Shown here one piece after another: positions 43,606 to 52,691 of a stretch of DNA of 64,000 nt. Every line of letters begins with the position of its first letter. The first letter of the stretch is position 1. The notes under the pieces are model-generated. The model searched no databases. It was not told where the DNA came from and was given only the letters and a program-made list of their open reading frames with translations. Position numbers and translations under genes: made by a program. Source of the DNA: Ruminococcus bicirculans (ex Wegman et al. 2014) (lineage in GTDB: Bacteria; Bacillota; Clostridia; Oscillospirales; Ruminococcaceae); assembly GCF_000723465.1 (NCBI RefSeq), contig NZ_HF545616.1, positions 1,922,001 through 1,986,000 on the forward strand, read 5' to 3'.

Positions 43606-44444
43606 TTTATGCTCTCCTTTACTTCAAGAATAAACGGGAAAGCGCATAGTAATGCGAACATTCCCACAGGAAAAACGCTGTTTTCAAGCTTTATCACAGG
43701 GTAAAAAGCGGCGGACAGCTCGCCCTTTGCGGAAAAAATCAGCACCAATGCAAAGATAACTGAAAAAGTCGCCACAAAAATGCCGTCCCATGCTCTGAAC
43801 TTGAACGAGTGTGCAAAGCTTCGTTTCTGGATACCATAGCCACGGGCTTTCATTGAAGCGGCTGTGTCCGCTCCCCTTTCAAGCGTGCCTGCACAAAGGG
43901 CTGTGAACACTGTGCAGTCTTTTTTCAGGCGGTCAAAACGGCTGTCGGAGATGTTCGCACCAGAGCAATTCAAAGCGTCCAAAAGCTGTCTGTGAAGCCT
44001 TTTGAGCTTTGGGATAAAGCCCATTGTCATTGTTATCACAAGGGCGGCTTTTGGCGTTTTTCGACCAAAAATGTATAGGAGCTTTTCCCTTGTAAGCACC
44101 TTTCCAAGAGCTTTGCACCACATTATCACAGCGGTGAGGGATAAGCCGGCGGTCAAGCCATAAAAAAGGGCTTCCTTTGTGTAAGCCTTGCCGTTTACGA
44201 AAAACAGCGGCGTTACGCCCTTATGTGAAAAAAGTGGATTTGTGACAGTCAAAACGGCGGTAAGAAAGCTGTAGAAAGCAAGGTCTGATGCGGTCTGTCT
44301 ACAGCTTTGAGTTACGGCACAGAACAGGAACGCTCCCACTGCCGAGCATATACCAACGGCTGGTGAAAAGCAGAACATTGTCACCGCAAGCACAGCCGCA
44401 AAATACACAAGGGCGGTCAAAGGGTGAAAAGCTGACAACCTCAT
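43578..44444 (-). CDS. ECF transporter transmembrane component EcfT
   Basis: This 288-residue membrane protein begins with AFHPLTALVYFAAVLAVTMF, typical of EcfT, and carries MKARGYGIQ with the Ala-Arg-Gly coupling motif that contacts the ATPases. It links ATP hydrolysis to toppling of the S component. The start at 44444 follows AAGGAGG at seven bases; it overlaps the DUF4430 gene upstream by four bases. Its end overlaps the ATPase gene by 28 bases. Confidence 0.93.
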   Translation of the reverse strand: MRLSAFHPLTALVYFAAVLAVTMFCFSPAVGICSAVGAFLFCAVTQSCRQTASDLAFYSFLTAVLTVTNPLFSHKGVTPLFFVNGKAYTKEALFYGLTAGLSLTAVIMWCKALGKVLTREKLLYIFGRKTPKAALVITMTMGFIPKLKRLHRQLLDALNCSGANISDSRFDRLKKDCTVFTALCAGTLERGADTAASMKARGYGIQKRSFAHSFKFRAWDGIFVATFSVIFALVLIFSAKGELSAAFYPVIKLENSVFPVGMFALLCAFPFILEVKESIKWKYCLAKM

Positions 44445-44971
44445 TTCACCGCCTCCTTTGTGTAGTCGCAAACGTAGTAAAACTCCACGCTGTCACCATC
44501 ATGGAGGACATACTGTGAACAGCCCTTATCGGGGCTTTCGCCATTTACAGTGTAGGTCCACCCTGAGGACGGACCGCAGGAAAACTCGTAGATATTGTTT
44601 ATGCCACGGACATACACAGTGTTGTAAATATTATCCTCTGAGCCTTGATAATCAAGGGGTATCTTCCCGCACCTTGTAGCTTTTTCCAACAGATCAAAGG
44701 CGGTGTCGCCCTCACGGAGGACATATTTTTCCGCAGGCATAACAATGCCGTCTGAGGGAACATAGCACTCGTCTCGGAGATTTTTGTCAAGCATATAGTA
44801 ATTATCCAAAATATCAGAGCAATCCACTGTCAGAGTGACAGTGTGAGCGGCATTTGCGGTATCGTCGCTGTGCAGGCTGTAATACTCGTCAACGGATTGA
44901 ATATCAACGCCCTTTATGACCGCTGCCGCTGCTAAAATTATGACTATGAGCAGAGCGATATCCTTTTTCAC
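44441..44971 (-). CDS. Membrane-anchored DUF4430 protein (transcobalamin beta-domain-like)
   Basis: This 176-residue protein has an N-terminal transmembrane anchor (about residues 5-21) and then an extracellular region. Within it is a DUF4430 module at about residues 85-168 with EGDTAFDLLEKATR, the GPSSGWTYTVNGESPDKG core and the LHDGDSVEFYYV strand. The GWxYxVNG and DGDxVxxxY pattern is the hallmark of this domain, which belongs to the fold of the C-terminal (beta) domain of animal transcobalamin and intrinsic factor. It sits between the transglutaminase-like gene and EcfT with four-base overlaps on both sides. It may dock cobalamin, or a surface carrier, at the S component. Confidence 0.85.
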   Translation of the reverse strand: MKKDIALLIVIILAAAAVIKGVDIQSVDEYYSLHSDDTANAAHTVTLTVDCSDILDNYYMLDKNLRDECYVPSDGIVMPAEKYVLREGDTAFDLLEKATRCGKIPLDYQGSEDNIYNTVYVRGINNIYEFSCGPSSGWTYTVNGESPDKGCSQYVLHDGDSVEFYYVCDYTKEAVK

Positions 44972-46989
44972 TTTTCTGCTCCCTTCTGACCTTTGAGCTT
45001 TTTGGCTTTCTTTGCCTGATCTGCGAAATTTTTAACCACTGCTATTTCCTCTTTGATTATCTCGAGCCTTGAAAATCTCGCCTTTTCGTATATTTTCTCG
45101 CACTCTGCAAAGCTTTCCGCCATATCAGCGCCAAAGGTCTTTTTTATGCTCTCGGAAAGCTCCCTTGGCGTATGGTCTGAGAAATCCCTGCCGCAAAGCT
45201 TTTTTCTGCCTGCAAAGAACAGCTTCTCCACCTTTTTGCTGTCAGGCAGAGCGGCAAACTTTCTTTTTCTTACCAAAGCTATTATTGCCACAATAAGGCA
45301 GAGTATAAGTATTACCGCACCGATTACGATATATACCGCATAGCTTTTCTCCGCAGGTTTAGTCTTGTTCTCCTCAAAGATCTCTTCCCTTGGTTTGTCC
45401 TCGTCCTCGGGAGCAAGGGCTTCGCCGCCTTGGTTGGTGGGCTTTGCTTTTACAGAGCTGTCGTCAGTTTTTATCATGCCAACATAATCGGGGCAGACCT
45501 CGAAAGGCTGCCAGCCTATGCCGTCTTTGTAATACTCCGCCCAATAGTGGAGCTGTTTTGAAGTGACGGTCAGGGCTGAGTTATCTGTAAGGCCTTTGGT
45601 CATATCTGATGTGATAAAATATCCTCTGCAAAGCCTAGCAGGAACGCCCTTTGCACGGAAGATCTTCACAGCAGCGGCAGCAAAATCCTCCTCGCCACCA
45701 CGGCAAGTTACCTCAAGCATATCTGCAAAAGAGCTTTCGCCCCCATAGGTCTTTGACCTGTCAAGCACTGCGTCTGACACAAAAAAGCTTAGCATATCAG
45801 ACCGCAGTTTACCCTGAGGACCTTGCAGATCAAAATGGTTTGCGGCAAGCTGTTTGTCCTCGGCTGATATGTCAAGGCAGGTGGAATAAACATAGTCACG
45901 ATAACCCTTTTCTGCGGCAAGATAATCCGCAGGCTCAGAAGTACGCAGGGTATCAAATGTGCCAAAAGGCTTTGTGAGATAGCCTTCCGACACCGCAAGC
46001 CTGTAATAGCTTTTGGTGTTCTCAAAGCTTCCGCCTATTATCTTTGGGTCGGAAAAAGCGTTCTCTGCGGCGGTCATACCATAGGTATAAAGGGGCTTTC
46101 CGCCATTTTTGATGTTTACTGTAACATTGCCGCTGTCGGATATACCAAGGGCATTGTCAAGCAAAGCGGTCTGAAAAGCCGGTGAGAAATCAAGCTTATC
46201 AAGCCAATAAAACTCGTCTGAGTAGGCATATTTCTCCTCACCGCTAAGCTCCCCCCACACGCCGTTAGTTTCTTTCTCAAAACGGCTCTCCAGAAGATAC
46301 AATGGCTGTGGGTGCTCCATTATGATCTCATACTCACTTTTCGTATTAAAGCGATCGGCAAAGGCAAAGTTGGAAAGCTTATCAAAAAGCCCTGTCAGGC
46401 AGGCTATAAGCACTGCGCAAAATGCTGTAAGTATAAGCACAAAGGGCTTCAAATCGCCTTTTATGCTGCCGAAAAACGTCAATGCAAGGATACCTAGCGC
46501 CACTTCTGCAGTGGCATAGTACAGAGGAATATCAATAAAGATACCTGCGCACAAAAACAGCGCAAGCATTGCCACTGTAAAAACTCTGCTGTCAAGACGG
46601 CTGAAAATGCTCTGCACTGTGGAAACTATCACTGCACCCACGCAAAGAGCAAACAAAGGGTCTGAACTTTTTTCCACAAGCATTTCCACTACTCCTGCGC
46701 TTTTACCGTGGGCGGTCAAGACGCAGTTCAAAAGCCCTGCAAGGCTTGTTAAAAACTTCTTGTGGAATATCACCGCCGACAGTAGTGCGGCGAAAAATGG
46801 TATAGGCAAAGTCTTTTTTGATACTCCTGCAAGGGCTGTCAATATGCACACACCTACCAGGACAAAGGCTCGCCAGCCCATACCAAGCGACAATGACAGC
46901 AGGAGCATTGTCACTGCACCAAAAAGGCTCTGCATGATATAAACACCCTTTGAAAAGTGCTTTTCCACATAGCAAACACTAGCTGTCAA
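44968..46989 (-). CDS. Membrane protein with inactive-looking transglutaminase-like domain (TgpA type)
   Basis: This protein of about 673 residues has six or so N-terminal transmembrane helices (to about residue 205), an extracellular part with the transglutaminase-like domain, one more helix near residue 555 and a cytoplasmic helical tail. The core fold is recognisable at FAAAAVKIFRAKGVPARLCR and QLHYWAEYYKDGIGWQPFE. The catalytic Cys position (normally G-x-C-x-D-F-A) reads GGEEDFA, so Cys is Glu, and the later Asp of the DPT-like segment is Glu. The catalytic His is kept. The start is taken as TTG at 46989 with AGAGGTG six bases upstream. It follows DUF58 and MoxR genes, a common trio. A scaffold rather than an enzyme role is inferred. 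Confidence 0.85.
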   Translation of the reverse strand: MTASVCYVEKHFSKGVYIMQSLFGAVTMLLLSLSLGMGWRAFVLVGVCILTALAGVSKKTLPIPFFAALLSAVIFHKKFLTSLAGLLNCVLTAHGKSAGVVEMLVEKSSDPLFALCVGAVIVSTVQSIFSRLDSRVFTVAMLALFLCAGIFIDIPLYYATAEVALGILALTFFGSIKGDLKPFVLILTAFCAVLIACLTGLFDKLSNFAFADRFNTKSEYEIIMEHPQPLYLLESRFEKETNGVWGELSGEEKYAYSDEFYWLDKLDFSPAFQTALLDNALGISDSGNVTVNIKNGGKPLYTYGMTAAENAFSDPKIIGGSFENTKSYYRLAVSEGYLTKPFGTFDTLRTSEPADYLAAEKGYRDYVYSTCLDISAEDKQLAANHFDLQGPQGKLRSDMLSFFVSDAVLDRSKTYGGESSFADMLEVTCRGGEEDFAAAAVKIFRAKGVPARLCRGYFITSDMTKGLTDNSALTVTSKQLHYWAEYYKDGIGWQPFEVCPDYVGMIKTDDSSVKAKPTNQGGEALAPEDEDKPREEIFEENKTKPAEKSYAVYIVIGAVILILCLIVAIIALVRKRKFAALPDSKKVEKLFFAGRKKLCGRDFSDHTPRELSESIKKTFGADMAESFAECEKIYEKARFSRLEIIKEEIAVVKNFADQAKKAKKLKGQKGAEK

Positions 46990-47006
46990 AATTGTCACCT
47001 CTTTTA

Positions 47007-47975
47007 CTATTTTATCTCGATAACACGGCTTATGCCGCTTCTTTCAAACAGCTCTGAAAACTCCGTCAGCCGCTCTTTTCCCTGCTCAGGCTGTGAAGAA
47101 AGAAGGCTGTCCAGAGCGACAGTGAAGCTGTCTGCGCTGTCGATATGCTCGAAAACTTTTCTCTGCTGAGAAAAGCTGTAAAACGCCATGTAATGCCCTA
47201 TACCGCCGTCTGAAAGATACATTGAAAGGCTCAGTGCCTTTGCGGCAATGCGGTCATAATCCGTTGCGAGGACATTTCCGCCTGTTTCAACGTAGATACA
47301 AAGGCTGTCAGTAACAGGCTCGCCATATTCACGGACGTAGATATCACCAAGGCGGAAGGACAGTTTCCAGTGCACCGATTTATAGCTGTCCCCCTGACGA
47401 TATTCTCTTATTCCGATAGGCTCGCTGTGGTCAAAGCCCTCGTTTTCATTGCTGAAAAAGTCGCTTTCAAGGGCTTCCTTGAGATTTGCTTCCTCGCTCT
47501 CATCTATCTCTGCAGCATCAGGCATTATGTTCACACTGCCCTTTATTTCGCACTGCGCCTTTTTCCATGTTAGCCCTGTAAAGTCAAAGGCTCTAAGTGT
47601 CAGAAACTCTGCTTTTATCTTTCCGCAGGTGTCGCTTTTTACAGTGATATCCACCTGAACAGGCTCTCCGCTGATGATAAAATGCACCTTTATATCATCG
47701 CACTGTCCTGTGAGCATATTTCTAAGCCGCAGTTTACCGCTGTATTCGCCGCAAGTTCCTGTGAAGATAAATTTTAGGCTCATGTCCTTATTTTTCAAGC
47801 CTGTGCCGTCGCTTACCAGTGTTGCAGACAGCTTTTTCTTCGAGAATATATTTACACATACTGACAATACAAAAAGCACTGCGCACAACCCAAGCACCGA
47901 TATGCCAATGGGCTTTTTCAGCACAAAAAGCAGTATGCCCAAAGCTGTGCAAAGACAGAAGCCTAGCCTCTTCAT
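47007..47975 (-). CDS. DUF58 domain-containing membrane protein
   Basis: This 322-residue protein has two N-terminal transmembrane helices, a beta-rich region and the DUF58 core, IGIREYRQGDSYKSVHWKLS, followed by the DIYVREYGEP segment. DUF58 proteins have a von Willebrand A-like fold and nearly always accompany MoxR ATPases and often transglutaminase-like membrane proteins. The group is thought to help assemble or mature surface complexes. The ATG overlaps the MoxR stop by four bases, and the next gene follows after 17 bases. Confidence 0.9.
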   Translation of the reverse strand: MKRLGFCLCTALGILLFVLKKPIGISVLGLCAVLFVLSVCVNIFSKKKLSATLVSDGTGLKNKDMSLKFIFTGTCGEYSGKLRLRNMLTGQCDDIKVHFIISGEPVQVDITVKSDTCGKIKAEFLTLRAFDFTGLTWKKAQCEIKGSVNIMPDAAEIDESEEANLKEALESDFFSNENEGFDHSEPIGIREYRQGDSYKSVHWKLSFRLGDIYVREYGEPVTDSLCIYVETGGNVLATDYDRIAAKALSLSMYLSDGGIGHYMAFYSFSQQRKVFEHIDSADSFTVALDSLLSSQPEQGKERLTEFSELFERSGISRVIEIK

Positions 47976-48904
47976 CTGCGTTTTTCCTCATTCTCAGGAC
48001 ATTTTACGCTTTTAATTATCTCGTCAAGCACACTTTCTGCCGCAAGTCCTGATAGCCTGCCCTTTGCAGAAAGTGATATCCTGTGGCTGCAAACATGGGC
48101 AAAAAAATCTCTTACGTCCTGGGGAACGACATATTCTCTGCCCTTATAGCACGCCCACGCCTTTGCTATCCTGCAAAGTGCCAAAGCACCTCTTGGGGAT
48201 ACGCCCAGAGAAATATTTTCATTATGCCTTGTGGCGTCGCAAAGGTCTGAGATGTAGTCATAAACGCTGTCGTCAACAAAAACAGTCTTTGCCTTTTTCT
48301 GCATTTCTATAAGCTTTTCAGCGGTGCAGACGGCTTTCACATCTGCCAGTGGGTCTGAACTGCTTCGGTCTGACATTATGCTTCGCATTGCCGCCTTGTC
48401 AGGATAGCCCATTGAAAGCTTTATCATAAATCTGTCAAGCTGTGAAACAGGCAGTGCCGCCGTGCCAACTGTGCCTGTAGGGTTTTGTGTTGCTATCACT
48501 GCAAAAGGCTCAGGCAGAGGATATGTTCTGCCGTCAACTGTGCAGGCCCGCTCCTCCATGACCTCCAAAAGGGCAGATTGTGTCTTGCCTGAGGTTCTGT
48601 TTATTTCGTCTGCAAGAAGTATATTCGTCATTGCCGCACCGCTGTGAAAAGTAAATCCCTGCGCCTGTCTGTCAAAAGCCGTATAGCCTGTGATGTCGGA
48701 AGCCACAGTATCAGGGGTGAACTGTATCCTCTTTGTTTCAAGCCCCAAAGCCTTTGAAAACGCCACCGCAAGAGTAGTTTTTCCCACGCCCGGAACGTCC
48801 TCCATAAGCACATGACCCTGCGCCAGAATTGCGGCGAACACCATATCCACCACTTCGTCCTTACCGATTATGACCTTTTTCACTTCATCTGTTATCTCAC
48901 GCAT
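47972..48904 (-). CDS. MoxR-family AAA+ ATPase
   Basis: This 310-residue AAA+ protein has Walker A DVPGVGKTT at residues 36-44, Walker B NILLADEINR, and sensor-like ATQNPTGTVGTAALPVSQLDR. The C-terminal lid has the SPRGALALCRIAKAWA region of MoxR proteins. MoxR ATPases act as chaperones for metallo- or surface-protein complexes together with DUF58/VWA partners. The start overlaps the stop region of the preceding toroid gene by 13 bases. Its presence within a cobalamin-riboswitch operon is unusual and points to maturation of the surface proteins encoded with it. Confidence 0.93.
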   Translation of the reverse strand: MREITDEVKKVIIGKDEVVDMVFAAILAQGHVLMEDVPGVGKTTLAVAFSKALGLETKRIQFTPDTVASDITGYTAFDRQAQGFTFHSGAAMTNILLADEINRTSGKTQSALLEVMEERACTVDGRTYPLPEPFAVIATQNPTGTVGTAALPVSQLDRFMIKLSMGYPDKAAMRSIMSDRSSSDPLADVKAVCTAEKLIEMQKKAKTVFVDDSVYDYISDLCDATRHNENISLGVSPRGALALCRIAKAWACYKGREYVVPQDVRDFFAHVCSHRISLSAKGRLSGLAAESVLDEIIKSVKCPENEEKRR

Positions 48905-50622
48905 TTTTTACCCTTCTTTCTTACCACTGTGAAAACTCCCACTGCGCACAGCACCGCTGCCGCAGATATCACATACACTGTCACGTTTTTATCCTCCGCC
49001 TCTTTTATTATCTCGTCGGCAGAAGTGACCTTTTTCCGCTCGCTTTCAGGAAGCTTTTTTATCCTCTCTGCGGTCTTTTCCAAAAGCTCCTTTTTGTCTT
49101 TTCCAACACTATCAACAGGATAAAGCTCACGGCTTATGATACTGTTAAGGTCTGATATCTCACTGTAAAGCTCGTTAGCCTTGGCGTTCATTTCTTCAAG
49201 CTCTGATATTATCTTATCCCTGTCGGAAAGGCTCTCATCAGCCTTTGCATGGACTAAAAGCACAGCCGTAGCAGTGCAGTCCCCCGAAGTAACACCGTTT
49301 TTTCTCAGGGCTTCAAGCTTGTTCCTGTCGCTTTTTGTAAAGCCTTTCTTGCCCTTATATATTTCCGTTTTCTCGATACTGTATACACAACCGTTTCCAT
49401 GGTCTGTCTGTGCAAGCTCCACTGTGAAAGCCCTGTCGCTCAAGGTCAGGCTGTATTTTTCTGCCGCATTTTCAAGCTCTGCACCGTATCTCACATATGT
49501 GCGTTCGTCACAATCAAGGTCATTGAAAAGCTTCAAGGCTTTTTCTGCGCTCTCCTCGTCTGAGATATCCGAAAGCCTGCCGTTTATGCCGTCAAGCTTT
49601 TCACGCTGTAGAACTGAAAGCTCCTCTCTCATATCGTAAATACGTCGCATCGTAAGTTCAAAACGCTTTTGTGCCGCAAGTGCGCAAAGCGCCTGCCCTG
49701 TGGCAAGCTCGTCAGAATCGCCGCCCTTTTCATGTGAAAATCCACCGTCGCTGTTCTGATAGGAAAGCAGGGCGGTCAAAAGGTCGGAACTTTTCACAAA
49801 ACGGTTGTCAGCTTCGGGGTCGATACCAAGTGAACAAAGTGCTATTACTACCTGCGAATCAGCTTCTGCGCTTCCGAACGTACCTGAGCTGTCCTGCTTG
49901 CCGCTTAGATACTCCACCGCTTTGTCAACGCTTTTTCTAACATCGTCACGGGAAAAATCATTGTAATATGGGGCGATCGCCTGCAAAGCCATTGCGGTGA
50001 TGTCGATATCGCTTTCACCTTTTGACAGCGAAAAGCCACCATCGGTATTCTGCGAAGAAACTATCTTGTCAAGTATACGCTCTCTGTCAAACTCTGCACC
50101 CTCTGGGGTCTTGTAGCCCATTGTATCAAGGGTCAAAAGTGCAAATATCCATCCGTTAAGGCCCTGTTTGCCTACGGAATTATTTTCATCTCTGCCGTAA
50201 ACACCGCCTTTTACAAGGTCTATGCCCCCAAGGTCGGCAGGGTCGCCTCCCATTGCGGAGGCTGTTATAGCGCACCTCTGCCACTCGGTAGCGTTGTCGG
50301 TATCTGAAAGAGCTTTCACACGCTGAGAAAGTGCAGTGAGATAAGCCTCATAGTCCTCCTCAAAACCAAAGCGTGAAATGCCTATGGCTAGCCAATCGGA
50401 GCTTCCTTTGCCTGCGTTTTGCAGAAAATCCCCCGAAAAAATGCTCTCGTCCTGAGAAATGCCCATTTTGTCACGCTGCCACTGACAGACCTTTTCTGCG
50501 CTTTCAGTTATCCTGTCCCTTTTATCTGCGTTATCTGCATTCACCGCAGGAACATTTGTCAGAAGCATTACTGCCCCTGCAAACACCGCCACTAATCTGC
50601 CAAGAAAACCTCTCGTTTTCAA
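48892..50622 (-). CDS. Secreted, membrane-anchored alpha/alpha-toroid protein (terpenoid cyclase/prenyltransferase-like repeats)
   Basis: This 576-residue protein has a signal peptide (cleavage expected after NVPAVNA), then an alpha/alpha-toroid repeat region with QNTDGGFSL, QDSSGTFGS and QNSDGGFSH repeats (about residues 130-330). A helical stretch follows, and the C-terminus has a transmembrane helix (about 548-566) and a basic tail. These repeats are also the fold of the alpha domain of transcobalamin and intrinsic factor. Start TTG 50622 is preferred over ATG 50649 because TAGGAGG, overlapping the previous stop, is six bases upstream. With the DUF4430 proteins it could form a split transcobalamin-like receptor; this is inference. 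No cyclase catalytic DxDD motif was seen. Confidence 0.85.
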   Translation of the reverse strand: MKTRGFLGRLVAVFAGAVMLLTNVPAVNADNADKRDRITESAEKVCQWQRDKMGISQDESIFSGDFLQNAGKGSSDWLAIGISRFGFEEDYEAYLTALSQRVKALSDTDNATEWQRCAITASAMGGDPADLGGIDLVKGGVYGRDENNSVGKQGLNGWIFALLTLDTMGYKTPEGAEFDRERILDKIVSSQNTDGGFSLSKGESDIDITAMALQAIAPYYNDFSRDDVRKSVDKAVEYLSGKQDSSGTFGSAEADSQVVIALCSLGIDPEADNRFVKSSDLLTALLSYQNSDGGFSHEKGGDSDELATGQALCALAAQKRFELTMRRIYDMREELSVLQREKLDGINGRLSDISDEESAEKALKLFNDLDCDERTYVRYGAELENAAEKYSLTLSDRAFTVELAQTDHGNGCVYSIEKTEIYKGKKGFTKSDRNKLEALRKNGVTSGDCTATAVLLVHAKADESLSDRDKIISELEEMNAKANELYSEISDLNSIISRELYPVDSVGKDKKELLEKTAERIKKLPESERKKVTSADEIIKEAEDKNVTVYVISAAAVLCAVGVFTVVRKKGKKCVR

Positions 50623-50632
50623 CGATATCCTC

Positions 50633-52594
50633 CTACCATGTTTTGTCATAGCTATCCTGTGAACCTGTTATATCTCTTCCGTAGGCAACTGTGAACGCAA
50701 GCCTAACAGTGTCGCCGTCGGTGAAGTTCACCTTGCCCATGCCGTATGCAGGCATATTGCCGTTTACAGTGTACACCCAGCCTGAGCCGTAGGTGTAGTC
50801 AAATTCTCCAAGGCTGTCGGCATACTGTGTGTTGCTGTCTGCAATGCCATCATTTTTTATAAGCTCCGCAAGCTCGCTGTTTACTGCTCCACCTGAAAAC
50901 GCACCGCTTTTGTGTATTCGGCTTAGATATCTCTGATCGCCCTTGCCTGTAAAGTCACCTGTGAAGCCGTTTTGCTGAAGAAAACGCTCTATAACGTCAA
51001 CGCCTGTGTCCCCCTCGTATATTGCCACCTCAGAGCCTGCGGCAAGCTGTCCAAGCCCTATGGTATCAGCGTCAAAGCTCATTGTTATAACGCCTGTCTG
51101 CTCGCCCTTTTGTGCGCTGACAGAATTTATGGTATAGGCATGATCCGCATATCTGCCCTCTGGGTCATACACCCTTATTTCAAGAAGATTTGCCCCGCCT
51201 GAAAGCTGGAGATAATAGGCTGAGTTCCTGTCCTGTGCGATACACTCAACAGAAAACCCATTGAGCCAGACCTCGGTCTTGTCGGCATATATCCTTCCGC
51301 CCTGATAGTCCTGTGCGTTAAATCTTAGGGTGAAGCCCGAGCCTTTCACTGTCTGTCCGTTGGTGACGTTTATATACGTTATCTCAGGTCTTGTGGTATC
51401 GTCAGCAATGGGTACATAGGTGACAGTGAAATATCTGTCTATATTTTTGTCACCGTCTTTTGCATAAAGCCTTATACGGTTATCACCGCTTTGGAGGGTG
51501 CAGGTATAATTATCTCTGCCCGAAAGCTTTTTGCCGTTTAGAATAACGCTTAGCTTTGCACTGCCGCTTTGACCTTTCATTCTCGCATAGAAGCTAAAAT
51601 CGGCGTCATTTACAGTGCGGTCATAAAGGTTGGTATCGATGGAAAACTCCGCAGGAGTGTATTTTATCTTAAAGCTTTTTTCAGCCTTTGAGCCGTCCTT
51701 TTCCGCAGAGAGAGTTATAGTATTCTCGCCCTCAGAAAGCTGTGCGGTAAAAGTTTCACCACCGGAAAGCTTTTCACCGTTGACTTTAACCGTCATAGGT
51801 ATTTTATCACTGCCGTAAAAAGCTGTGGCTGAAAATGTTATGCTTTCTGTGTCAGTATCCTTATCCGCAAGGTCGGTATCAAAGGTTATCTCCTTTTTGT
51901 CAAAATAAACTGTATAGTCCTTATAAGCCCTTTTCACCTGACCGCTTTTGTCGGTATAAGTGCAGGCAACACGGATAGTGTTTTTTCCTGCGTGAAGGGT
52001 AACGCTGCCCGAAAACTGATTTACAACGCTGTCGTTCACAGTGACCTGAACTTTTTGCACTGTGAGAGCCTTGTTTTTATGTGTTATTGTGAACTTATAA
52101 AGTGGCTTTTTTACACGCTCGCCCTCTTTTATAGAGGTGGTGAAATATTCTGTGTCAGTGTTCTTTGTAACAGTTTCGGTCTTGCTGTCAGGCTTTTTCT
52201 TTACCTCGTCAGATTTATTTTCACCTTGGGCATTTATGGTAACATTCGTGTTCTCGCCATTTACTGTCGGGGAATTTCCGTCGATTTTGTCAGCCTGCGG
52301 AGAGCTTTCTGTTGTATCTGTATTGCTGTCGCTACTATCAGTGTTATCACTGTCATCTGCCTGTGAGCTGTCCATATCTGAGCTTTCGTCCTTTGGCTGA
52401 GAGCTTGTTTCATAGCCCTCTCCGCCCTGTCCGTCCTCCTCCGCAAGGCTTTCAGACAGTGCTGAAAACGGATTTTCAGGGGTCTTATAACTGCTCATAT
52501 TATAAAAACGCATACACAAAAAAGCCGCTGCGATAAAAAACGCCGCTGCTGACAGCATTATTATTTGCCTGTTTTTTTGTGTATGCTTTTTCAT
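50633..52594 (-). CDS. Anchored multidomain surface protein with C-terminal DUF4430 domain
   Basis: This 653-residue protein has an N-terminal transmembrane anchor (about residues 10-28). A long acidic Ser/Asp/Thr-rich linker (about 45-130) comes next, followed by three or four Ig/cadherin-like repeats of about 80 residues with recurring 'GENTITLSA' or 'GDNRIRLYA' strands. The C-terminus is a DUF4430 domain (about 530-640) with GSGWVYTVNGNMPAYG and FTDGDTVRLAF. The linker would let the C-terminal domain extend through the cell wall. Start 52594 has GTGAG seven bases upstream. The next gene's ribosome binding site overlaps its stop. A weak hairpin at about 52620-52655 separates it from the gene before. 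Confidence 0.87.
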   Translation of the reverse strand: MKKHTQKNRQIIMLSAAAFFIAAAFLCMRFYNMSSYKTPENPFSALSESLAEEDGQGGEGYETSSQPKDESSDMDSSQADDSDNTDSSDSNTDTTESSPQADKIDGNSPTVNGENTNVTINAQGENKSDEVKKKPDSKTETVTKNTDTEYFTTSIKEGERVKKPLYKFTITHKNKALTVQKVQVTVNDSVVNQFSGSVTLHAGKNTIRVACTYTDKSGQVKRAYKDYTVYFDKKEITFDTDLADKDTDTESITFSATAFYGSDKIPMTVKVNGEKLSGGETFTAQLSEGENTITLSAEKDGSKAEKSFKIKYTPAEFSIDTNLYDRTVNDADFSFYARMKGQSGSAKLSVILNGKKLSGRDNYTCTLQSGDNRIRLYAKDGDKNIDRYFTVTYVPIADDTTRPEITYINVTNGQTVKGSGFTLRFNAQDYQGGRIYADKTEVWLNGFSVECIAQDRNSAYYLQLSGGANLLEIRVYDPEGRYADHAYTINSVSAQKGEQTGVITMSFDADTIGLGQLAAGSEVAIYEGDTGVDVIERFLQQNGFTGDFTGKGDQRYLSRIHKSGAFSGGAVNSELAELIKNDGIADSNTQYADSLGEFDYTYGSGWVYTVNGNMPAYGMGKVNFTDGDTVRLAFTVAYGRDITGSQDSYDKTW

Positions 52595-52691
52595 AATATT
52601 CTCACTTTTCATATCACAGAAAATGCCCGCCCCCTGAAAATAGAGGGCGAGTATCCTGCAAAATAACTTATATCTTAATTGTCTTAATTTT

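Noticed and set aside
41289-44444. Cobalt or nickel ECF transporter (CbiMNQO type)
   Set aside because: No CbiM- or CbiN-like protein with the metal-binding N-terminal His is present; the S component is of the vitamin type and the ATPase is a fused double one.
48892-50622. Squalene-hopene cyclase or prenyltransferase enzyme
   Set aside because: The toroid repeats are present, but no DxDD-type catalytic motif or zinc ligands were found, and the protein is secreted and membrane-anchored.
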